The notes: a model not told the origin generated them from the sequence alone. DNA of 46,437 nt from Planctomycetota bacterium (GCA_022566535.1 JADFIR010000024.1:1-46437), one strand, 5' to 3'; shown: positions 1-9,492, counted from the first letter of the stretch. Translations and numbers: made by a program.

Positions 1-332
1 AGGTGGCCGTAGGTCACGAAAACGAGGATCGCCCCAAGCGCAATGTAGGCGGGCCGGCGAGCCAGCCCCAGACACACCATCGCTCCGGCGAGCAACTCCA
101 CTACGGGGATTGTCGCTCCCAGCCCCCACAACCACCAGACCGGGATCCATGTCTCCTGGAACTGCTCCAGGAAGAACATCTCTGCGTGTTGGACAGGCGA
201 GATCCCGAAGCACTTCCACCAACCCGCCATGAAGAAGATCAGGCCGAGCACCCAACGAACGGTGAAGATGGACCACATCCAGCCGAACCGGCTGGGTCGC
301 CGAGGGGTTCGAGCGCGGTCTGAGGCAGACAT
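1..332 (-). CDS. DoxX-like membrane protein, 3' end missing
   Basis: Partial gene running off the left edge; about 110 N-terminal residues are visible, starting MSASDRARTPRRPSRFGW. The reading frame is open from the ATG at 332 to the first base. A basic, Arg-rich cytoplasmic start is followed by a hydrophobic helix (VLGLIFFMAGWWKCFG), an amphipathic stretch rich in Phe/Gln, a second helix around GLGATIPVVELLAGAMVCLGLA and the start of a third. The early helix ending in AGxxK and the later E-x-x-x-G are the pattern of DoxX/DoxD-type four-helix membrane proteins. Their roles vary (thiosulfate:quinone oxidoreductase subunits, redox or sulfur-linked membrane factors), so no specific function is claimed. 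It lies 57 bp downstream of metE on the same strand and may be read through from it. Confidence 0.6.
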   Translation of the reverse strand, partial: MSASDRARTPRRPSRFGWMWSIFTVRWVLGLIFFMAGWWKCFGISPVQHAEMFFLEQFQETWIPVWWLWGLGATIPVVELLAGAMVCLGLARRPAYIALGAILVFVTYGH

Positions 333-389
333 CGGCTCATCATACCGGTGTGCAGTCCTGCATTGCGTCGCGCGCCGCCGGCAGCGGGC

Positions 390-2696
390 TCAGCGAACTT
401 CCGCTAGTTCGGCTCGCATCGCCTGGGCTGCCTGCACCATGTTTCGTAGCGCCGGGCGAATCTCCTCCCAGCAACGCGTCTTCAGCCCGCAATCGGGGTT
501 CACCCAAACCTGGTCGGCCGAGAGATACCTCGTCGCCCTGCTGAGCAGCTCCCGCATCTCCTGGGCGCTCGGTATCCGCGGCGAGTGAATGTCATACACG
601 CCCGGACCGATCTCGTTGGGGTAGTCGAACGACTCAAACGCATCCAGCAGCTCCATCTGCGATCGAGACGACTCGATGGAGATCACGTCCGCATCGAGCG
701 CCGCGATGGCCTCAACAATATCGTTGAACTCGGAGTAGCACATGTGAGTGTGAATCTGCGTGTCATCGCGGACGCCTGATGAAGCGATGCGGAAGCATTC
801 GACGGCCCATTCGAGATACGCCGGCCAATCGTGGCGCCGAAGCGGCAGCCCCTCTCGAATCGCGGGCTCGTCGATCTGGATTACACCGATGCCGGCCGCT
901 TCGAGATCACCGACCTCATCTCGGACGGCGAGCGCGATTTGACGGGCCGTATCTCGGCGGGGTTGGTCGTCGCGGACGAACGACCACTGGAGCATGGTGA
1001 TCGGCCCGGTCAGCATCGCCTTGATCGGCTTGTCGGTCAGTGACGCCGCGTACGTCGCCCATCGCACGGTCATGGGTTTCGGCCGGGAAACGTCCCCGTA
1101 GATGATCGGCGGCCGAACATAGCGCGACCCGTAACTCTGCACCCACGCCTGCTGTGTAAACGCAAAACCGGTGAGCTGTTCCCCGAAGTATTGCACCATG
1201 TCGTTGCGTTCGGGCTCGCCGTGGACGAGCACATCGAGACCGATCTCTTCCTGGAAGCGGATCGTTTCGGCAATCTCGGCTTCAAGAAAGCGCTCGTATT
1301 GCTCGCGCGTGATCTTGCCGTTGCGCAGCGCCGCGCGGTTGGTCCTCATCTCGGGCGTCTGCGGAAACGATCCGATGGTCGTGGTCGGGAAACGAGGTAG
1401 ACCAAGCTTCTGCTGCTGGAGCACCCGACGTTGGGCGAAGGGGCTTGCCCGGGATGCATCGTCGGGACCAATTCCGGCGACGCGATCCTTGACCTCCTGG
1501 CGATGCACTTTCGATGATCGCCGGCGGCTGTCTATTCGGCGCCGGCTCTCGGCCATGAGATCGGATACGGCGTCGCGACCCTCTCGCATTGCGCGGGTCA
1601 AGCCGACGATCTCGTCGAGTTTTTGTACCGCAAAGGCCAGCCAATCGTGCACCTCGGTATCGAGCTGCGTCTCGAGCCCCAGATCGATCGGGACGTGGAT
1701 CATCGAGCACGACGGCGCCACGATCAGCCGATCCGGGCCCACCTGCGACTCGATGCGCTCTAAGAGGTCCAGCGATCGTGAAAGGTCGTTGAGCCAAACG
1801 TTGCGGCCATCCACCACACCGGCTGAGAGGACCATATTGTCGGGAAACTTCGCCAGTGCATCGTCAAGTTGGTGCGGCGCGCGTACGAGATCGATGTGCA
1901 GCCCATCGATCGGGAGCTTGGCGACGGTGTCCAGGTTCTTGCCGAGATAGCCGAAATAGGTGCCGAGGAGCAGCTTGAGATCACCGGCAGGACGGCGCAT
2001 GCGCTGGTAGGCGATTTCATAGGCCGACAGCGCAGCTCCATCCAGATCAAGCACCAGGCAGGGCTCATCCATCTGCACCCACTCGGCGCCGGCTTCACCC
2101 AGACGGGTCAGGACCTCCTCGTACACTCCCACGAGAGGATCAAGCAGGTCCAGCGGCTCAACGGCGGGGTCCTTGGTCTTGCCAAGCATCAGGAATGAAA
2201 GCGGCCCAAGCAGGACCGGGCGGGTCTGCACGCCGATTCCCTTCGCTTCGTTGAATTCATCGATCGCCTTGGTGGAGGCCAACGTGAACTTCTGGTCGGC
2301 GGCGAACTCGGGGACGATGTAGTGGTAGTTGGTGTCGAACCACTTGGTCATTTCCATGGCGATGACGTCACGGCCGGTCGATTCGTCCTGGATACCGCGG
2401 GCCATTGCGAAATACGTATCGAGGTCCACACAACCTGCGTTCCAGGCGTAGCGGTCGGGAACCGCTCCAACCATCGCGCAGGTGTCCAGAACATGGTCGT
2501 AGAACGAAAAGTCGTTGGATGGGATGTGATCGATCCCCGCATCGCGTTGAAGCCGCCAGTTGGCTTTGCGGAGTTCAGCACCCACAGCTTCCAGCTCGGA
2601 CAACCCACACGCGCCCGACCAGTAGCTCTCAAGCGCCTTCTTCAGCTCACGCTTCGGGCCGATCCGTGGGAAGCCAAGGTTCGAGGCAGCGGGCAT
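390..2696 (-). CDS. metE: Cobalamin-independent methionine synthase MetE
   Basis: Transfers the methyl group of 5-methyltetrahydropteroyltri-glutamate to homocysteine, the last step of methionine synthesis, in the cytosol without B12. The 768-aa product is the usual full length (the E. coli enzyme is about 753). The N-terminal half starts MPAASNLGFPRIGPKRELK, the typical MetE opening. The C-terminal catalytic barrel shows the zinc ligands in HTHMCYSEF (His and Cys), the Glu of SIESSRSQMEL and the Cys of NPDCGLKTR, plus GEPERNDMVQYFGEQL for homocysteine binding. The ATG at 2696 has a good Shine-Dalgarno sequence (GAGAGG, six bases away). The gene is divergent from the ABC transporter pair across 233 bp. 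I saw no SAM or cobalamin riboswitch in that gap by eye. Confidence 0.97.
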   Translation of the reverse strand: MPAASNLGFPRIGPKRELKKALESYWSGACGLSELEAVGAELRKANWRLQRDAGIDHIPSNDFSFYDHVLDTCAMVGAVPDRYAWNAGCVDLDTYFAMARGIQDESTGRDVIAMEMTKWFDTNYHYIVPEFAADQKFTLASTKAIDEFNEAKGIGVQTRPVLLGPLSFLMLGKTKDPAVEPLDLLDPLVGVYEEVLTRLGEAGAEWVQMDEPCLVLDLDGAALSAYEIAYQRMRRPAGDLKLLLGTYFGYLGKNLDTVAKLPIDGLHIDLVRAPHQLDDALAKFPDNMVLSAGVVDGRNVWLNDLSRSLDLLERIESQVGPDRLIVAPSCSMIHVPIDLGLETQLDTEVHDWLAFAVQKLDEIVGLTRAMREGRDAVSDLMAESRRRIDSRRRSSKVHRQEVKDRVAGIGPDDASRASPFAQRRVLQQQKLGLPRFPTTTIGSFPQTPEMRTNRAALRNGKITREQYERFLEAEIAETIRFQEEIGLDVLVHGEPERNDMVQYFGEQLTGFAFTQQAWVQSYGSRYVRPPIIYGDVSRPKPMTVRWATYAASLTDKPIKAMLTGPITMLQWSFVRDDQPRRDTARQIALAVRDEVGDLEAAGIGVIQIDEPAIREGLPLRRHDWPAYLEWAVECFRIASSGVRDDTQIHTHMCYSEFNDIVEAIAALDADVISIESSRSQMELLDAFESFDYPNEIGPGVYDIHSPRIPSAQEMRELLSRATRYLSADQVWVNPDCGLKTRCWEEIRPALRNMVQAAQAMRAELAEVR

Positions 2697-2929
2697 TTCG
2701 ATCCTCTCTATAAGTCAGATACGTTACAGCTCGACAAGGCGAGATCATAGCCGTCCCGGCCGTGCTCATGTACAGTCCCAGTGTCGCTTTGTGACCCCCA
2801 GAGCAGCCCGGACATCCTCGCCCCTAACCCCGGCTACGATCTCGTTGCAGCCTGCCCAAAATCTCGGTCCCGGCGGAGCCTGGCTTGAGCCAATCATACC
2901 CCTGAGATTCGCATCTTGATCTGATCGCC

Positions 2930-3883
2930 ATGGCCGACTCTTCAATTACTTTGCGAGGCGTGAACAAATCGTTCGGCTCTACGCACGCGGTGCGCAAGCT
3001 GGATCTGGACGTGCCGCGAGGCAGCCTTTGCGGCTTCCTGGGGCCCAACGGGGCCGGCAAGACCACCACGATCCGCATGATCATGTCCATCATCTATCCC
3101 GACTCCGGCTCGATAGAAGTGCTCGGCGGCAACGCCTTGAAATCCAAGGACCGCATCGGCTATCTGCCCGAGGAGCGCGGGCTCTATCGCAAGATGCGCG
3201 TCGGCGAGTTCCTTCAGTACCTGACCAAGCTCAAGGGTGTGCGACGGCGCGATCTTTCGACCTACATCCAACAATGGCTCGAGCGGATCGACCTGCCGGA
3301 TGTCTACCGCAAGAAGTGCGAGGAGCTGTCCAAGGGCATGCAGCAGAAGGTGCAATTCCTTGCCGCCATTCTCCACGAGCCTGAGTTGCTCATCCTCGAC
3401 GAGCCGTTCTCCGGACTCGATCCCGTCAACACCAGGCTGCTGAACCAACTCATTCGCGAGCTGCAGGGCCAGGGCACGACGATCATCTTCTCGACGCACG
3501 TGCTGCACCAGGCAGAGCTCATCTGTGATCGTATCTTCTTGATCAACAAGGGCGCGAAGATTCTCGACGCCACGCTCCAGGAAATTCGACAACGATTCGA
3601 CCCAAGGACGATCGTCGCCGAGCCGGTCGATGGCGAAGTGCTCAGCGACCGAATCGCGGGCGTACAAGCGGTGCGAAGACTCCCCCACTCGGCTGCGTTT
3701 GAATTGGAACTTGAGAGGTCAGCTGACCCGCAGGTGATCATGCAGCATGTTCTGTCGCAGCGCCCGATGCGATCCGTGGAACTACGCCGACTCAGCCTCG
3801 ATGAGGTTTTCATCCAGGTCGTGCAGGACGACGTCGGTTCAGGCGCAGCCAAGCTTGCCCGCGAGGAGCTGAGTCATGTCTAA
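2930..3883 (+). CDS. ABC transporter ATP-binding protein (NatA-like)
   Basis: ATPase subunit (317 aa) that would power the permease encoded immediately downstream. The nucleotide-binding domain fills about residues 5-220: Walker A GPNGAGKTT near residue 40, Q-loop region GYLPEERGLY, signature LSKGMQQKVQ, Walker B LLILDEPFSGLDP and the H-loop histidine in FSTHVLHQAE. The roughly 90-residue C-terminal tail (from about 220, ending VFIQVVQDD) matches the accessory domain that often follows the ATPase in exporters of the NatA/YhaQ type. No strong ribosome binding site precedes the ATG. The 3' end overlaps the permease start by 8 bp, indicating translational coupling. The substrate cannot be read from the sequence; Na+ is only one possibility known for relatives. 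Confidence 0.9.
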   Translation: MADSSITLRGVNKSFGSTHAVRKLDLDVPRGSLCGFLGPNGAGKTTTIRMIMSIIYPDSGSIEVLGGNALKSKDRIGYLPEERGLYRKMRVGEFLQYLTKLKGVRRRDLSTYIQQWLERIDLPDVYRKKCEELSKGMQQKVQFLAAILHEPELLILDEPFSGLDPVNTRLLNQLIRELQGQGTTIIFSTHVLHQAELICDRIFLINKGAKILDATLQEIRQRFDPRTIVAEPVDGEVLSDRIAGVQAVRRLPHSAAFELELERSADPQVIMQHVLSQRPMRSVELRRLSLDEVFIQVVQDDVGSGAAKLAREELSHV

Positions 3884-5273
3884 GGTCGCGGCCGTGGCCT
3901 GGCGCGAATTCAAGCAGACGGTCATGCGCAAGATTTTTCTGCTGGCGGTGCTCGGCATACCTGTACTGGTTATCGCTATCGGGGCAGTTGCCGGCCTAAT
4001 GATGACCTCACATCAGGAACCCCCGATCGTTGGAACAGTCGCGATCGTCGATCCCACGGGTGAACTGTCCGTAGCGGCGCAGATCGAATTCGACCAAGAG
4101 AAGATCCGAAGCGACGAGGAGCGACAACAGCGAGATCTTGTAGAAAGCGCCACAGAAGCGATTGGTACTGGGTCGATCCCATCGAGTCCCATGAGCACGC
4201 CCGGCGCGATGCCAAAGGCAGCCCGGGGTGAGGTGATCATCACGATCGAGCGGGTTGAAGGGGATGCCGACGCGTCGCTGATGACGCTCAAGCAACGTGT
4301 TCGCGACGACGACCTGCTTGCGGTAGCGGTAATCGCGCCTGAGGTTCTCGACACACCCCCTGACCGGGGTAGCCGGCAGAGATTCCAATTGTTCGTTTCG
4401 GAGGATCTCGACAGCGACCACGTGAGTTTGATCGAGCAACGACTTGGCGCATCCGTCGTGCGCGTCCGAGCCCAGCGCACCGGCCAGGACCCCGAGGAGG
4501 TGCTGGCCATGCTCAAGCGCCCCAGGGCCGATACAAAACGCATGCTTGAGGACGGCCAAGAGATGGATGCCTCGGCTGGAACACGTAAGCTCGCGCAGAT
4601 CATCATTCCCATGGCCTTTATGATGCTGATCTGGATCGGCACGCTCACCTCAGGCCAACATCTCCTGATGACCACCATCGAGGAGAAGTCCAACCGCGTG
4701 ATGGAGGTGTTGCTCAGCGCGGTCAGCCCGCTCCAACTCATGACGGGAAAGATTCTCGGCCACGGTGGTGTCGGCCTCTTGATCGTGCTCATCTATTCGT
4801 CGGCCGGAATCTTCGCTCTGATCATGATGGAGCGTTTCACCCAGTTCATCAACACGATGGATCTGGTGTACCTCGGCGTGTTCTATTTCATGGCCTATTT
4901 CATGATCGCCTCGATCATGGCTGCGGTGGGCAGCGCCGTCAGCGACATACGCGAGGCGAACACGCTGATGACGCCGGTCATGCTGCTGCTGATGATCCCG
5001 TGGATGTTGTGGATGCCGATCACACAGGCGCCCAACGGCACGGTCGCCACGGTTTGCAGCTTCATTCCCCCGATGATTCCGTTCGCGATGATTCTTCGCC
5101 ACGTCGCGGAAGAGCCGATGCCGATGTGGCAGTATCCGGTTTCGATCATTTGGGGTTACATCTGCGTGCTCGGCATGATCTGGATGGCCGCCAAGGTCTT
5201 CCGCATCGGGGTACTCATGTACGGCAAGCCGCCGTCGCCGCTTGAGCTGCTCAAGTGGCTGCGGTACTCATAG
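3876..5273 (+). CDS. ABC-2 type transporter permease (NatB-like)
   Basis: Membrane subunit (465 aa) partnering the ATPase just upstream, which it overlaps by 8 bp. Topology is that of NatB/YhaP exporters. There is one N-terminal helix (IFLLAVLGIPVLVIAIGAVA), then a large extracytoplasmic domain of about 200 residues, then a C-terminal block of about six helices beginning near residue 245 (IIIPMAFMMLIWIGT). The motif TTIEEKSNRVMEVLLSAVSP before the later helices is the conserved ABC-2 family segment. It ends with a short cytoplasmic tail (GKPPSPLELLKWLRYS). Such pairs export ions, antibiotics or lipids; the sequence does not decide between them. It appears to be the last gene of a two-gene operon, followed by 150 bp without a gene. 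Confidence 0.88.
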   Translation: MSKVAAVAWREFKQTVMRKIFLLAVLGIPVLVIAIGAVAGLMMTSHQEPPIVGTVAIVDPTGELSVAAQIEFDQEKIRSDEERQQRDLVESATEAIGTGSIPSSPMSTPGAMPKAARGEVIITIERVEGDADASLMTLKQRVRDDDLLAVAVIAPEVLDTPPDRGSRQRFQLFVSEDLDSDHVSLIEQRLGASVVRVRAQRTGQDPEEVLAMLKRPRADTKRMLEDGQEMDASAGTRKLAQIIIPMAFMMLIWIGTLTSGQHLLMTTIEEKSNRVMEVLLSAVSPLQLMTGKILGHGGVGLLIVLIYSSAGIFALIMMERFTQFINTMDLVYLGVFYFMAYFMIASIMAAVGSAVSDIREANTLMTPVMLLLMIPWMLWMPITQAPNGTVATVCSFIPPMIPFAMILRHVAEEPMPMWQYPVSIIWGYICVLGMIWMAAKVFRIGVLMYGKPPSPLELLKWLRYS

Positions 5274-5359
5274 CGCCCCTTGACCCGTACCGTGCTCGGT
5301 TCTGAAGTGCCGCTTGGGCCGATGGCAACCGGCCTCCCGAACGGCCCTCCACCGAAGCC

Positions 5360-5388
5360 ATGACGCTCGCGGGGTCTCTCAGTACACT
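5360..5388 (+). promoter_or_regulatory. Possible sigma70-type promoter of the CoA-transferase gene
   Basis: ATGACG at 5360-5365 and TACACT at 5383-5388 are separated by 17 bases and lie 36 bases upstream of the start codon at 5424. Each box matches four of six consensus bases. This is pattern matching by eye only. Confidence 0.25.
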
Positions 5389-5423
5389 GCGACGGCTCGG
5401 ATGACTGGAAGCGAACAACAGCT

Positions 5424-6131
5424 ATGGTTGAGAAAGTCTACGACACCCCCGCGGCCGCCCTGGATGGGTTGCTGTTCGATGGCATGACGATCGCGGCCGG
5501 GGGCTTCGGCCTCTGCGGAATCCCCGAGCAGCTCATCATCGCCGTGGGCGCCTCAAACGTGCGTGACCTGACGGTGATCTCCAACAACGCCGGCGTTGAC
5601 GATTGGGGACTGGGGCTGTTGCTGCAATCCCGGCAAGTCAAGAAGATGGTCAGCTCCTACGTCGGTGAGAACGACGAGTTTGAGCGGCAATACATCGCCG
5701 GCGAACTGGAGGTTGAGTTCTGTCCCCAAGGCACGTTGGCGGAACGGCTTCGGGCCGGCGGCGCGGGCATCCCCGGCTTCTATACCCCCACCGGCGTCGG
5801 CACCATCATCGCCAAGGGAAAGGAGCAAAGGCAGTTTGACGGCCAAACCTACATTCTCGAACGCTCAATCGTTGCCGACCTCTCCCTCGTCAAAGCTTAT
5901 CAGGCTGACCACGCCGGCAACCTCATCTACCGCCGGACCGCTCGCAACTTCAACCCCATGATCGCCGCCTGTGGCAAGACCACCGTCGCTGAAGTTGAAG
6001 AGATCGTCCAGACAGGCCGGCTCAACCCCGAACACATCCATACACCGAGCATTTTCGTCAACCGCATCGTCCAAACGGTCCCCGAGAAGCGCATCGAACA
6101 GCGCACGACGAGCGATCGGCCGAAGACCTGA
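5424..6131 (+). CDS. scoA: 3-oxoacid CoA-transferase, subunit A
   Basis: Alpha subunit (235 aa, full family length) of succinyl-CoA:3-oxoacid CoA-transferase, which moves CoA from succinyl-CoA to acetoacetate in ketone-body or butanoate use. Family marks: start MVEKVYDTPAAALDGLLFDG, the glycine-rich segment GGFGLCGIPEQLI, SNNAGVDDWGLG, SSYVGEN, the GTLAERLRAGGAGIPGFYTPTGVGT segment (given here in part), and NFNPMIAACGKTTVAEVEEI. The beta subunit, which carries the catalytic Glu, normally follows directly. Here it does not: the next gene is an unrelated secreted protein behind a hairpin and its own promoter. The partner must be elsewhere or be lost. The spacing upstream (150 bp) suggests its own promoter. 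Neighbouring genes give no pathway context. Confidence 0.93.
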   Translation: MVEKVYDTPAAALDGLLFDGMTIAAGGFGLCGIPEQLIIAVGASNVRDLTVISNNAGVDDWGLGLLLQSRQVKKMVSSYVGENDEFERQYIAGELEVEFCPQGTLAERLRAGGAGIPGFYTPTGVGTIIAKGKEQRQFDGQTYILERSIVADLSLVKAYQADHAGNLIYRRTARNFNPMIAACGKTTVAEVEEIVQTGRLNPEHIHTPSIFVNRIVQTVPEKRIEQRTTSDRPKT

Positions 6132-6153
6132 TCGCGCGCCGTCAACCGCTTCT

Positions 6154-6220
6154 CACTGTAAAGCCGCGACCACTGGTCGCGGTCCTTTCATCGGCGCCAA
6201 CGATGCTAGCCGCCGAACAA
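6154..6220. repeat. Dispersed hairpin repeat, copy 1 (possible terminator)
   Basis: The palindrome CCGCGACCA (6164-6172) / TGGTCGCGG (6174-6182) is preceded by CACTGTAAAG and followed by TCCTTTC. It sits 23 bp after the CoA-transferase stop codon, so it can act as a transcription terminator. The hairpin and the conserved 3' tail (TCGGCGCCAACGATGCT, GCCGC, GAACAA) recur near the right end of the window (46182-46259), with a second bare hairpin at 46158-46176. It is therefore a dispersed intergenic repeat and not a one-off stem. Confidence 0.75.
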
Positions 6221-6289
6221 TCCCGTCACCCAATCCCATAGCCCCTGACTACGCCGGGGCATTGCTTTGTCATCTCGGCGCGCCATCGA

Positions 6290-6330
6290 AGCATTTTTTC
6301 CTTGACTGGTCGGACGATCCGTGTTCCAAT
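6290..6330 (+). promoter_or_regulatory. Promoter block of the FG-GAP exoprotein gene
   Basis: GCATTTTTTC runs straight into TTGACT (-35, 6302-6307); 17 bases later comes TCCAAT (-10, 6325-6330). The same T-tract plus TTGAC arrangement precedes two other exoprotein genes (9713-9754 and 11969-12009). The T-tract resembles an UP element. The conservation is visible; the promoter function is inferred. Confidence 0.55.
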
Positions 6331-6354
6331 GGCTTTGAGCAGGAGGAAAGGACG

Positions 6355-9300
6355 ATGGCAGGCAGCGTCCGATTGATCGGAGCGGGGGTGGCTGCGGGTC
6401 TCCTAACGAGCCTGTTGCTCCGCGGCGAGGCGAGCAGCGGCCAAGTGGCCCCGGTCGCCGTGGGCACAGTCCAGCTCACGGACGTGCGGTCCAAGGCACA
6501 ACCGGCCGGGCAGGCTGCCCCAAAGCGGCGCACCACCCGAGGACAACCCTCCTCGCCTGCGGACGGCGGTGTGGCCGGGCCCTGCCCAGGCCTGGGTGAC
6601 TGCTGCGTGAACAACGGATCGCCCGGATGCGATGATCTCGCATGCTGCAACGCGATCTGCGCGAATGACCCCTTCTGCTGCAAGAACACCTGGGACCAGC
6701 TCTGCGCCGATGCAGGGGTTGCGGATCCGGTCAACTGCCCGCAATGCCAGCCACCGCCGCCACCGGTTGGAGACGAGTGCGAGATCGCCAAACTCCTGGC
6801 CTCCGACGGCGCTAACGGCGACCGGTTCGGAATCTCGGTCTCGATCAGCGGCGACGTGGCGGTGGTGGGGGCCTTCGGGTTCGATATTGTTGGGCCTGAT
6901 GTGCCGGGCTCGGCGTATGTGTTCGGCTGGAACGGCTTGGCCTGGGTCCAGCAGGCCAAGCTCACCGCCTCCGACGGCGTTGACGATGACTTCTTCGGCG
7001 TCTCTGTCTCGATCAGCGGCGACGTAGTGGTGATCGGGGCTTCTAGGACCGGCGTCAACAACGGCTCGGCCTATGTGTTCCAAAAGCCCCCCGGCGGCTG
7101 GATGAACATGACCCAAACGGCCAAGCTCACCGCCTCCGATACCGATGTCTTCGATTTTTTCGGTTTCTCGGTGTCGATCAGCGATGACGTGCTCGTGGTC
7201 GGAGCCAAAGAAGAGTTTTCTGGTGACCCCGGCAAGGCGTATGTGTTCGTCAAGCCCCCCGGCGGCTGGGTGGACATGACGCAGACCGCCAGGCTCACCG
7301 CCTCCGATGGCGCTGCCGATGACCTCTTCGGCTGGTCGGTCTCGATCAGCGGCGAGGTGGCCGTGATCGGGGCCTATGTCGACGATGACAACGGCAGTGA
7401 CTCCGGCTCGGCGTACGTGTTCCAGAAGCCCGTCGACGGCTGGGTGAACATGACCCAGACCGCGAAGCTCACCGCCTCCGACGGCGCGGCCGGTGACAAC
7501 TTCGGCATCTCAGTCGCGATCAGCCGCGACGTGATCCAGATCGGGGCTCCTTTCGCCGATGGTAACGTTGCGAGTTCCGGCTCGGCGTATGTGTTCGTTC
7601 AACCCCCCGGCGGCTGGGTGACCGGGACCGAAACCGCCAAGCTCACCGCCTCCGACGGCGCTGCCTTGGACGAGTTCGGCGGCTCGGTGTCGATCAGCGA
7701 CGATGTGATCGTAGTCGGGGCCGCGTATGACGATGACAACGCCGGTGCCACTGGCTCGGCGTACGTGTTCGTCAAGTCCCCCCCCGGCTGGGTGGACATG
7801 ACCCAAACCGCCAAGCTCACCGCCTCCGATGGCGCTTTCGCTGACGCCCTCGGCAACTCGGCCTCGATCAGCGGCGATGTGGCTGTGATCGGGGCATCGT
7901 TCGACGATGACAACGGCCCGAGTTCCGGCTCAGCGTACGTGTTCGGCGTTCCCGGCCTCGATTGCAACGGCAACGATCTACCGGACGCCTGTGACGTCTT
8001 CCTCGGCACGAGCAGCGACTTCAACGCCAACCTTATCCCGGACGAGTGCGATAGCTTCGCCTACAACCTTACGCAAGTCACCTTCCACGGCACGATCGCA
8101 GACGCGATCGCCACCGCCGTCCACGGAGACGTTCTGCTCGCGTCTCCGGTGTTCTTCACCCGCGAGCCCGACATTGATTTCGCCGGCAAGTCGATCGCCC
8201 TGTCGAGCTTCGCCGAAATCGATCAGCCGGCGGGAGGGCTGTATGTCCTGGCCGACAGTTCGGCTCTGTCCGCTGCCGTCGGCAGCCATATGACCCTGGC
8301 CGGTGAGCTGCGAGTGGGTGTGACGGATAATGTGGATCTATTCGCCGATCAGATCATGATCAGCGCGACCGGTCTGTTGACGGCACAGCCTGGCGCCGGC
8401 GTAGACATCGCAGCGCCCAACGGGCTCATCAATGACGGGGCCATCAGTTCGCTCGGCGCTGTGCTTGGGGTGAGCCCAGGACTGACGAACTCGATATTGG
8501 CAACGATGACCTCCTACGGCGATATCGTCACGAACCTCACCAACGACGGCCAGGCGACTTACATCGCCGATACGCAATTCCTCGGTGATTACCTCAACAA
8601 CGGCACGACCACTATCCAGAACGGGACCTTGACGATCATCGGAACCCTGACCAACAACGGCACGATCATCGGTGATGTGGCCGGCGGTGCGGCTAGTGGG
8701 CTGCCCGTGGCGGCTGGGGACGGCCTCGCTGTGATCGGCGACTACGCCGCCGGTGTCGGAGCCTCCCTCGTGATGCCCTCGCCTGACCTGACCGTCAAGA
8801 TCGCCGGCAACTACGAAGTGGCGATCAACAACAACATCAGCTACGACATGGCCCAGGCCGAGCTGCGCATGATCGGCTTGGGCGGTCTGTCCCAGTCCCT
8901 GGAGGTGATGAGCCTCGATATCGGCCCAGACCCGGCCGGTCTGGATCGCACCCTGCCCGGCCACTATCCGATCGGCACGCTGCGCATCGGCCCGACGCGA
9001 ACCACCGTCAACATGACCGACATTCACGACAACGACGCCCTCGGCCAGAAGCTCTCCGAAGCGATCTACGTGGAGAACCTCATCATCGAAGCCGGTGCCA
9101 CGCTGAACACACTCGTCCGCCCGGTGTACTACGTGAACCTGACAAACAACGGCGCCGTTGACGATCCGGCGAACCTTATCGCCCTGCCACCGCCGTCTAG
9201 CACCGCCGACATCTCCGGTCCGCTCGGCCCCGGCTTCCCGGACGGATGCGTTGACGCGTTCGACCTGGGAACGCTGCTGGGTGCGTGGTGCTCTGCTGCG

Positions 9301-9492
9301 GGTGATCCGGACCCGCCCAAGGACGAAGACCCGCCCTGCGAGGACTGCACCTCCCCAAACTTCACCCTGGCGGACATCTCCGGTGCGGCCAATGTGGCGG
9401 ATGGTTGCGTCGATGCGTTCGACCTGGCGAAGCTGCTGGCCGAGTGGTGCTCGGTCGCCGGCGGCAACCCCTGCGGCACCTGCGGCCCGTAG
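6355..9492 (+). CDS. Secreted FG-GAP repeat protein with C-terminal double dockerin-like module
   Basis: Predicted extracellular or surface protein of 1045 aa. The start at 6355 is chosen because AGGAGG lies eight bases upstream and a signal peptide follows (MAGSVRLIGAGVAAGLLTSLLL); the open frame extends upstream to 5971 but that part overlaps scoA and the promoter. Order of parts: Cys-rich module about 78-131 (GDCCVNNGSPGCDDLACC...DPFCC...WDQLC); seven FG-GAP-like repeats about 143-535 (core AKLTASDGA..D.FG.SVSISGDV..IGA), expected to fold as a beta-propeller; an EF-hand-like calcium-binding stretch about 536-566 (DCNGNDLPDACD, DFNANLIPDECD); a long beta-rich region with LTNNGT repeats to about 940; and two dockerin-like units 951-1045 ending GGNPCGTCGP. 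No enzyme motif was found; adhesion or matrix binding is plausible. Likely T2SS cargo given the operon downstream. Confidence 0.88.
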   Translation: MAGSVRLIGAGVAAGLLTSLLLRGEASSGQVAPVAVGTVQLTDVRSKAQPAGQAAPKRRTTRGQPSSPADGGVAGPCPGLGDCCVNNGSPGCDDLACCNAICANDPFCCKNTWDQLCADAGVADPVNCPQCQPPPPPVGDECEIAKLLASDGANGDRFGISVSISGDVAVVGAFGFDIVGPDVPGSAYVFGWNGLAWVQQAKLTASDGVDDDFFGVSVSISGDVVVIGASRTGVNNGSAYVFQKPPGGWMNMTQTAKLTASDTDVFDFFGFSVSISDDVLVVGAKEEFSGDPGKAYVFVKPPGGWVDMTQTARLTASDGAADDLFGWSVSISGEVAVIGAYVDDDNGSDSGSAYVFQKPVDGWVNMTQTAKLTASDGAAGDNFGISVAISRDVIQIGAPFADGNVASSGSAYVFVQPPGGWVTGTETAKLTASDGAALDEFGGSVSISDDVIVVGAAYDDDNAGATGSAYVFVKSPPGWVDMTQTAKLTASDGAFADALGNSASISGDVAVIGASFDDDNGPSSGSAYVFGVPGLDCNGNDLPDACDVFLGTSSDFNANLIPDECDSFAYNLTQVTFHGTIADAIATAVHGDVLLASPVFFTREPDIDFAGKSIALSSFAEIDQPAGGLYVLADSSALSAAVGSHMTLAGELRVGVTDNVDLFADQIMISATGLLTAQPGAGVDIAAPNGLINDGAISSLGAVLGVSPGLTNSILATMTSYGDIVTNLTNDGQATYIADTQFLGDYLNNGTTTIQNGTLTIIGTLTNNGTIIGDVAGGAASGLPVAAGDGLAVIGDYAAGVGASLVMPSPDLTVKIAGNYEVAINNNISYDMAQAELRMIGLGGLSQSLEVMSLDIGPDPAGLDRTLPGHYPIGTLRIGPTRTTVNMTDIHDNDALGQKLSEAIYVENLIIEAGATLNTLVRPVYYVNLTNNGAVDDPANLIALPPPSSTADISGPLGPGFPDGCVDAFDLGTLLGAWCSAAGDPDPPKDEDPPCEDCTSPNFTLADISGAANVADGCVDAFDLAKLLAEWCSVAGGNPCGTCGP

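Noticed and set aside
2697..2929. Riboswitch upstream of metE
   Set aside because: I looked for SAM or cobalamin riboswitch-like conserved boxes on the minus strand and found none. Only a covariance search could exclude it fully.
5971..6354. N-terminal extension of the FG-GAP protein frame
   Set aside because: It overlaps scoA, spans a hairpin and the promoter, and the ribosome binding site plus signal peptide lie at 6355.
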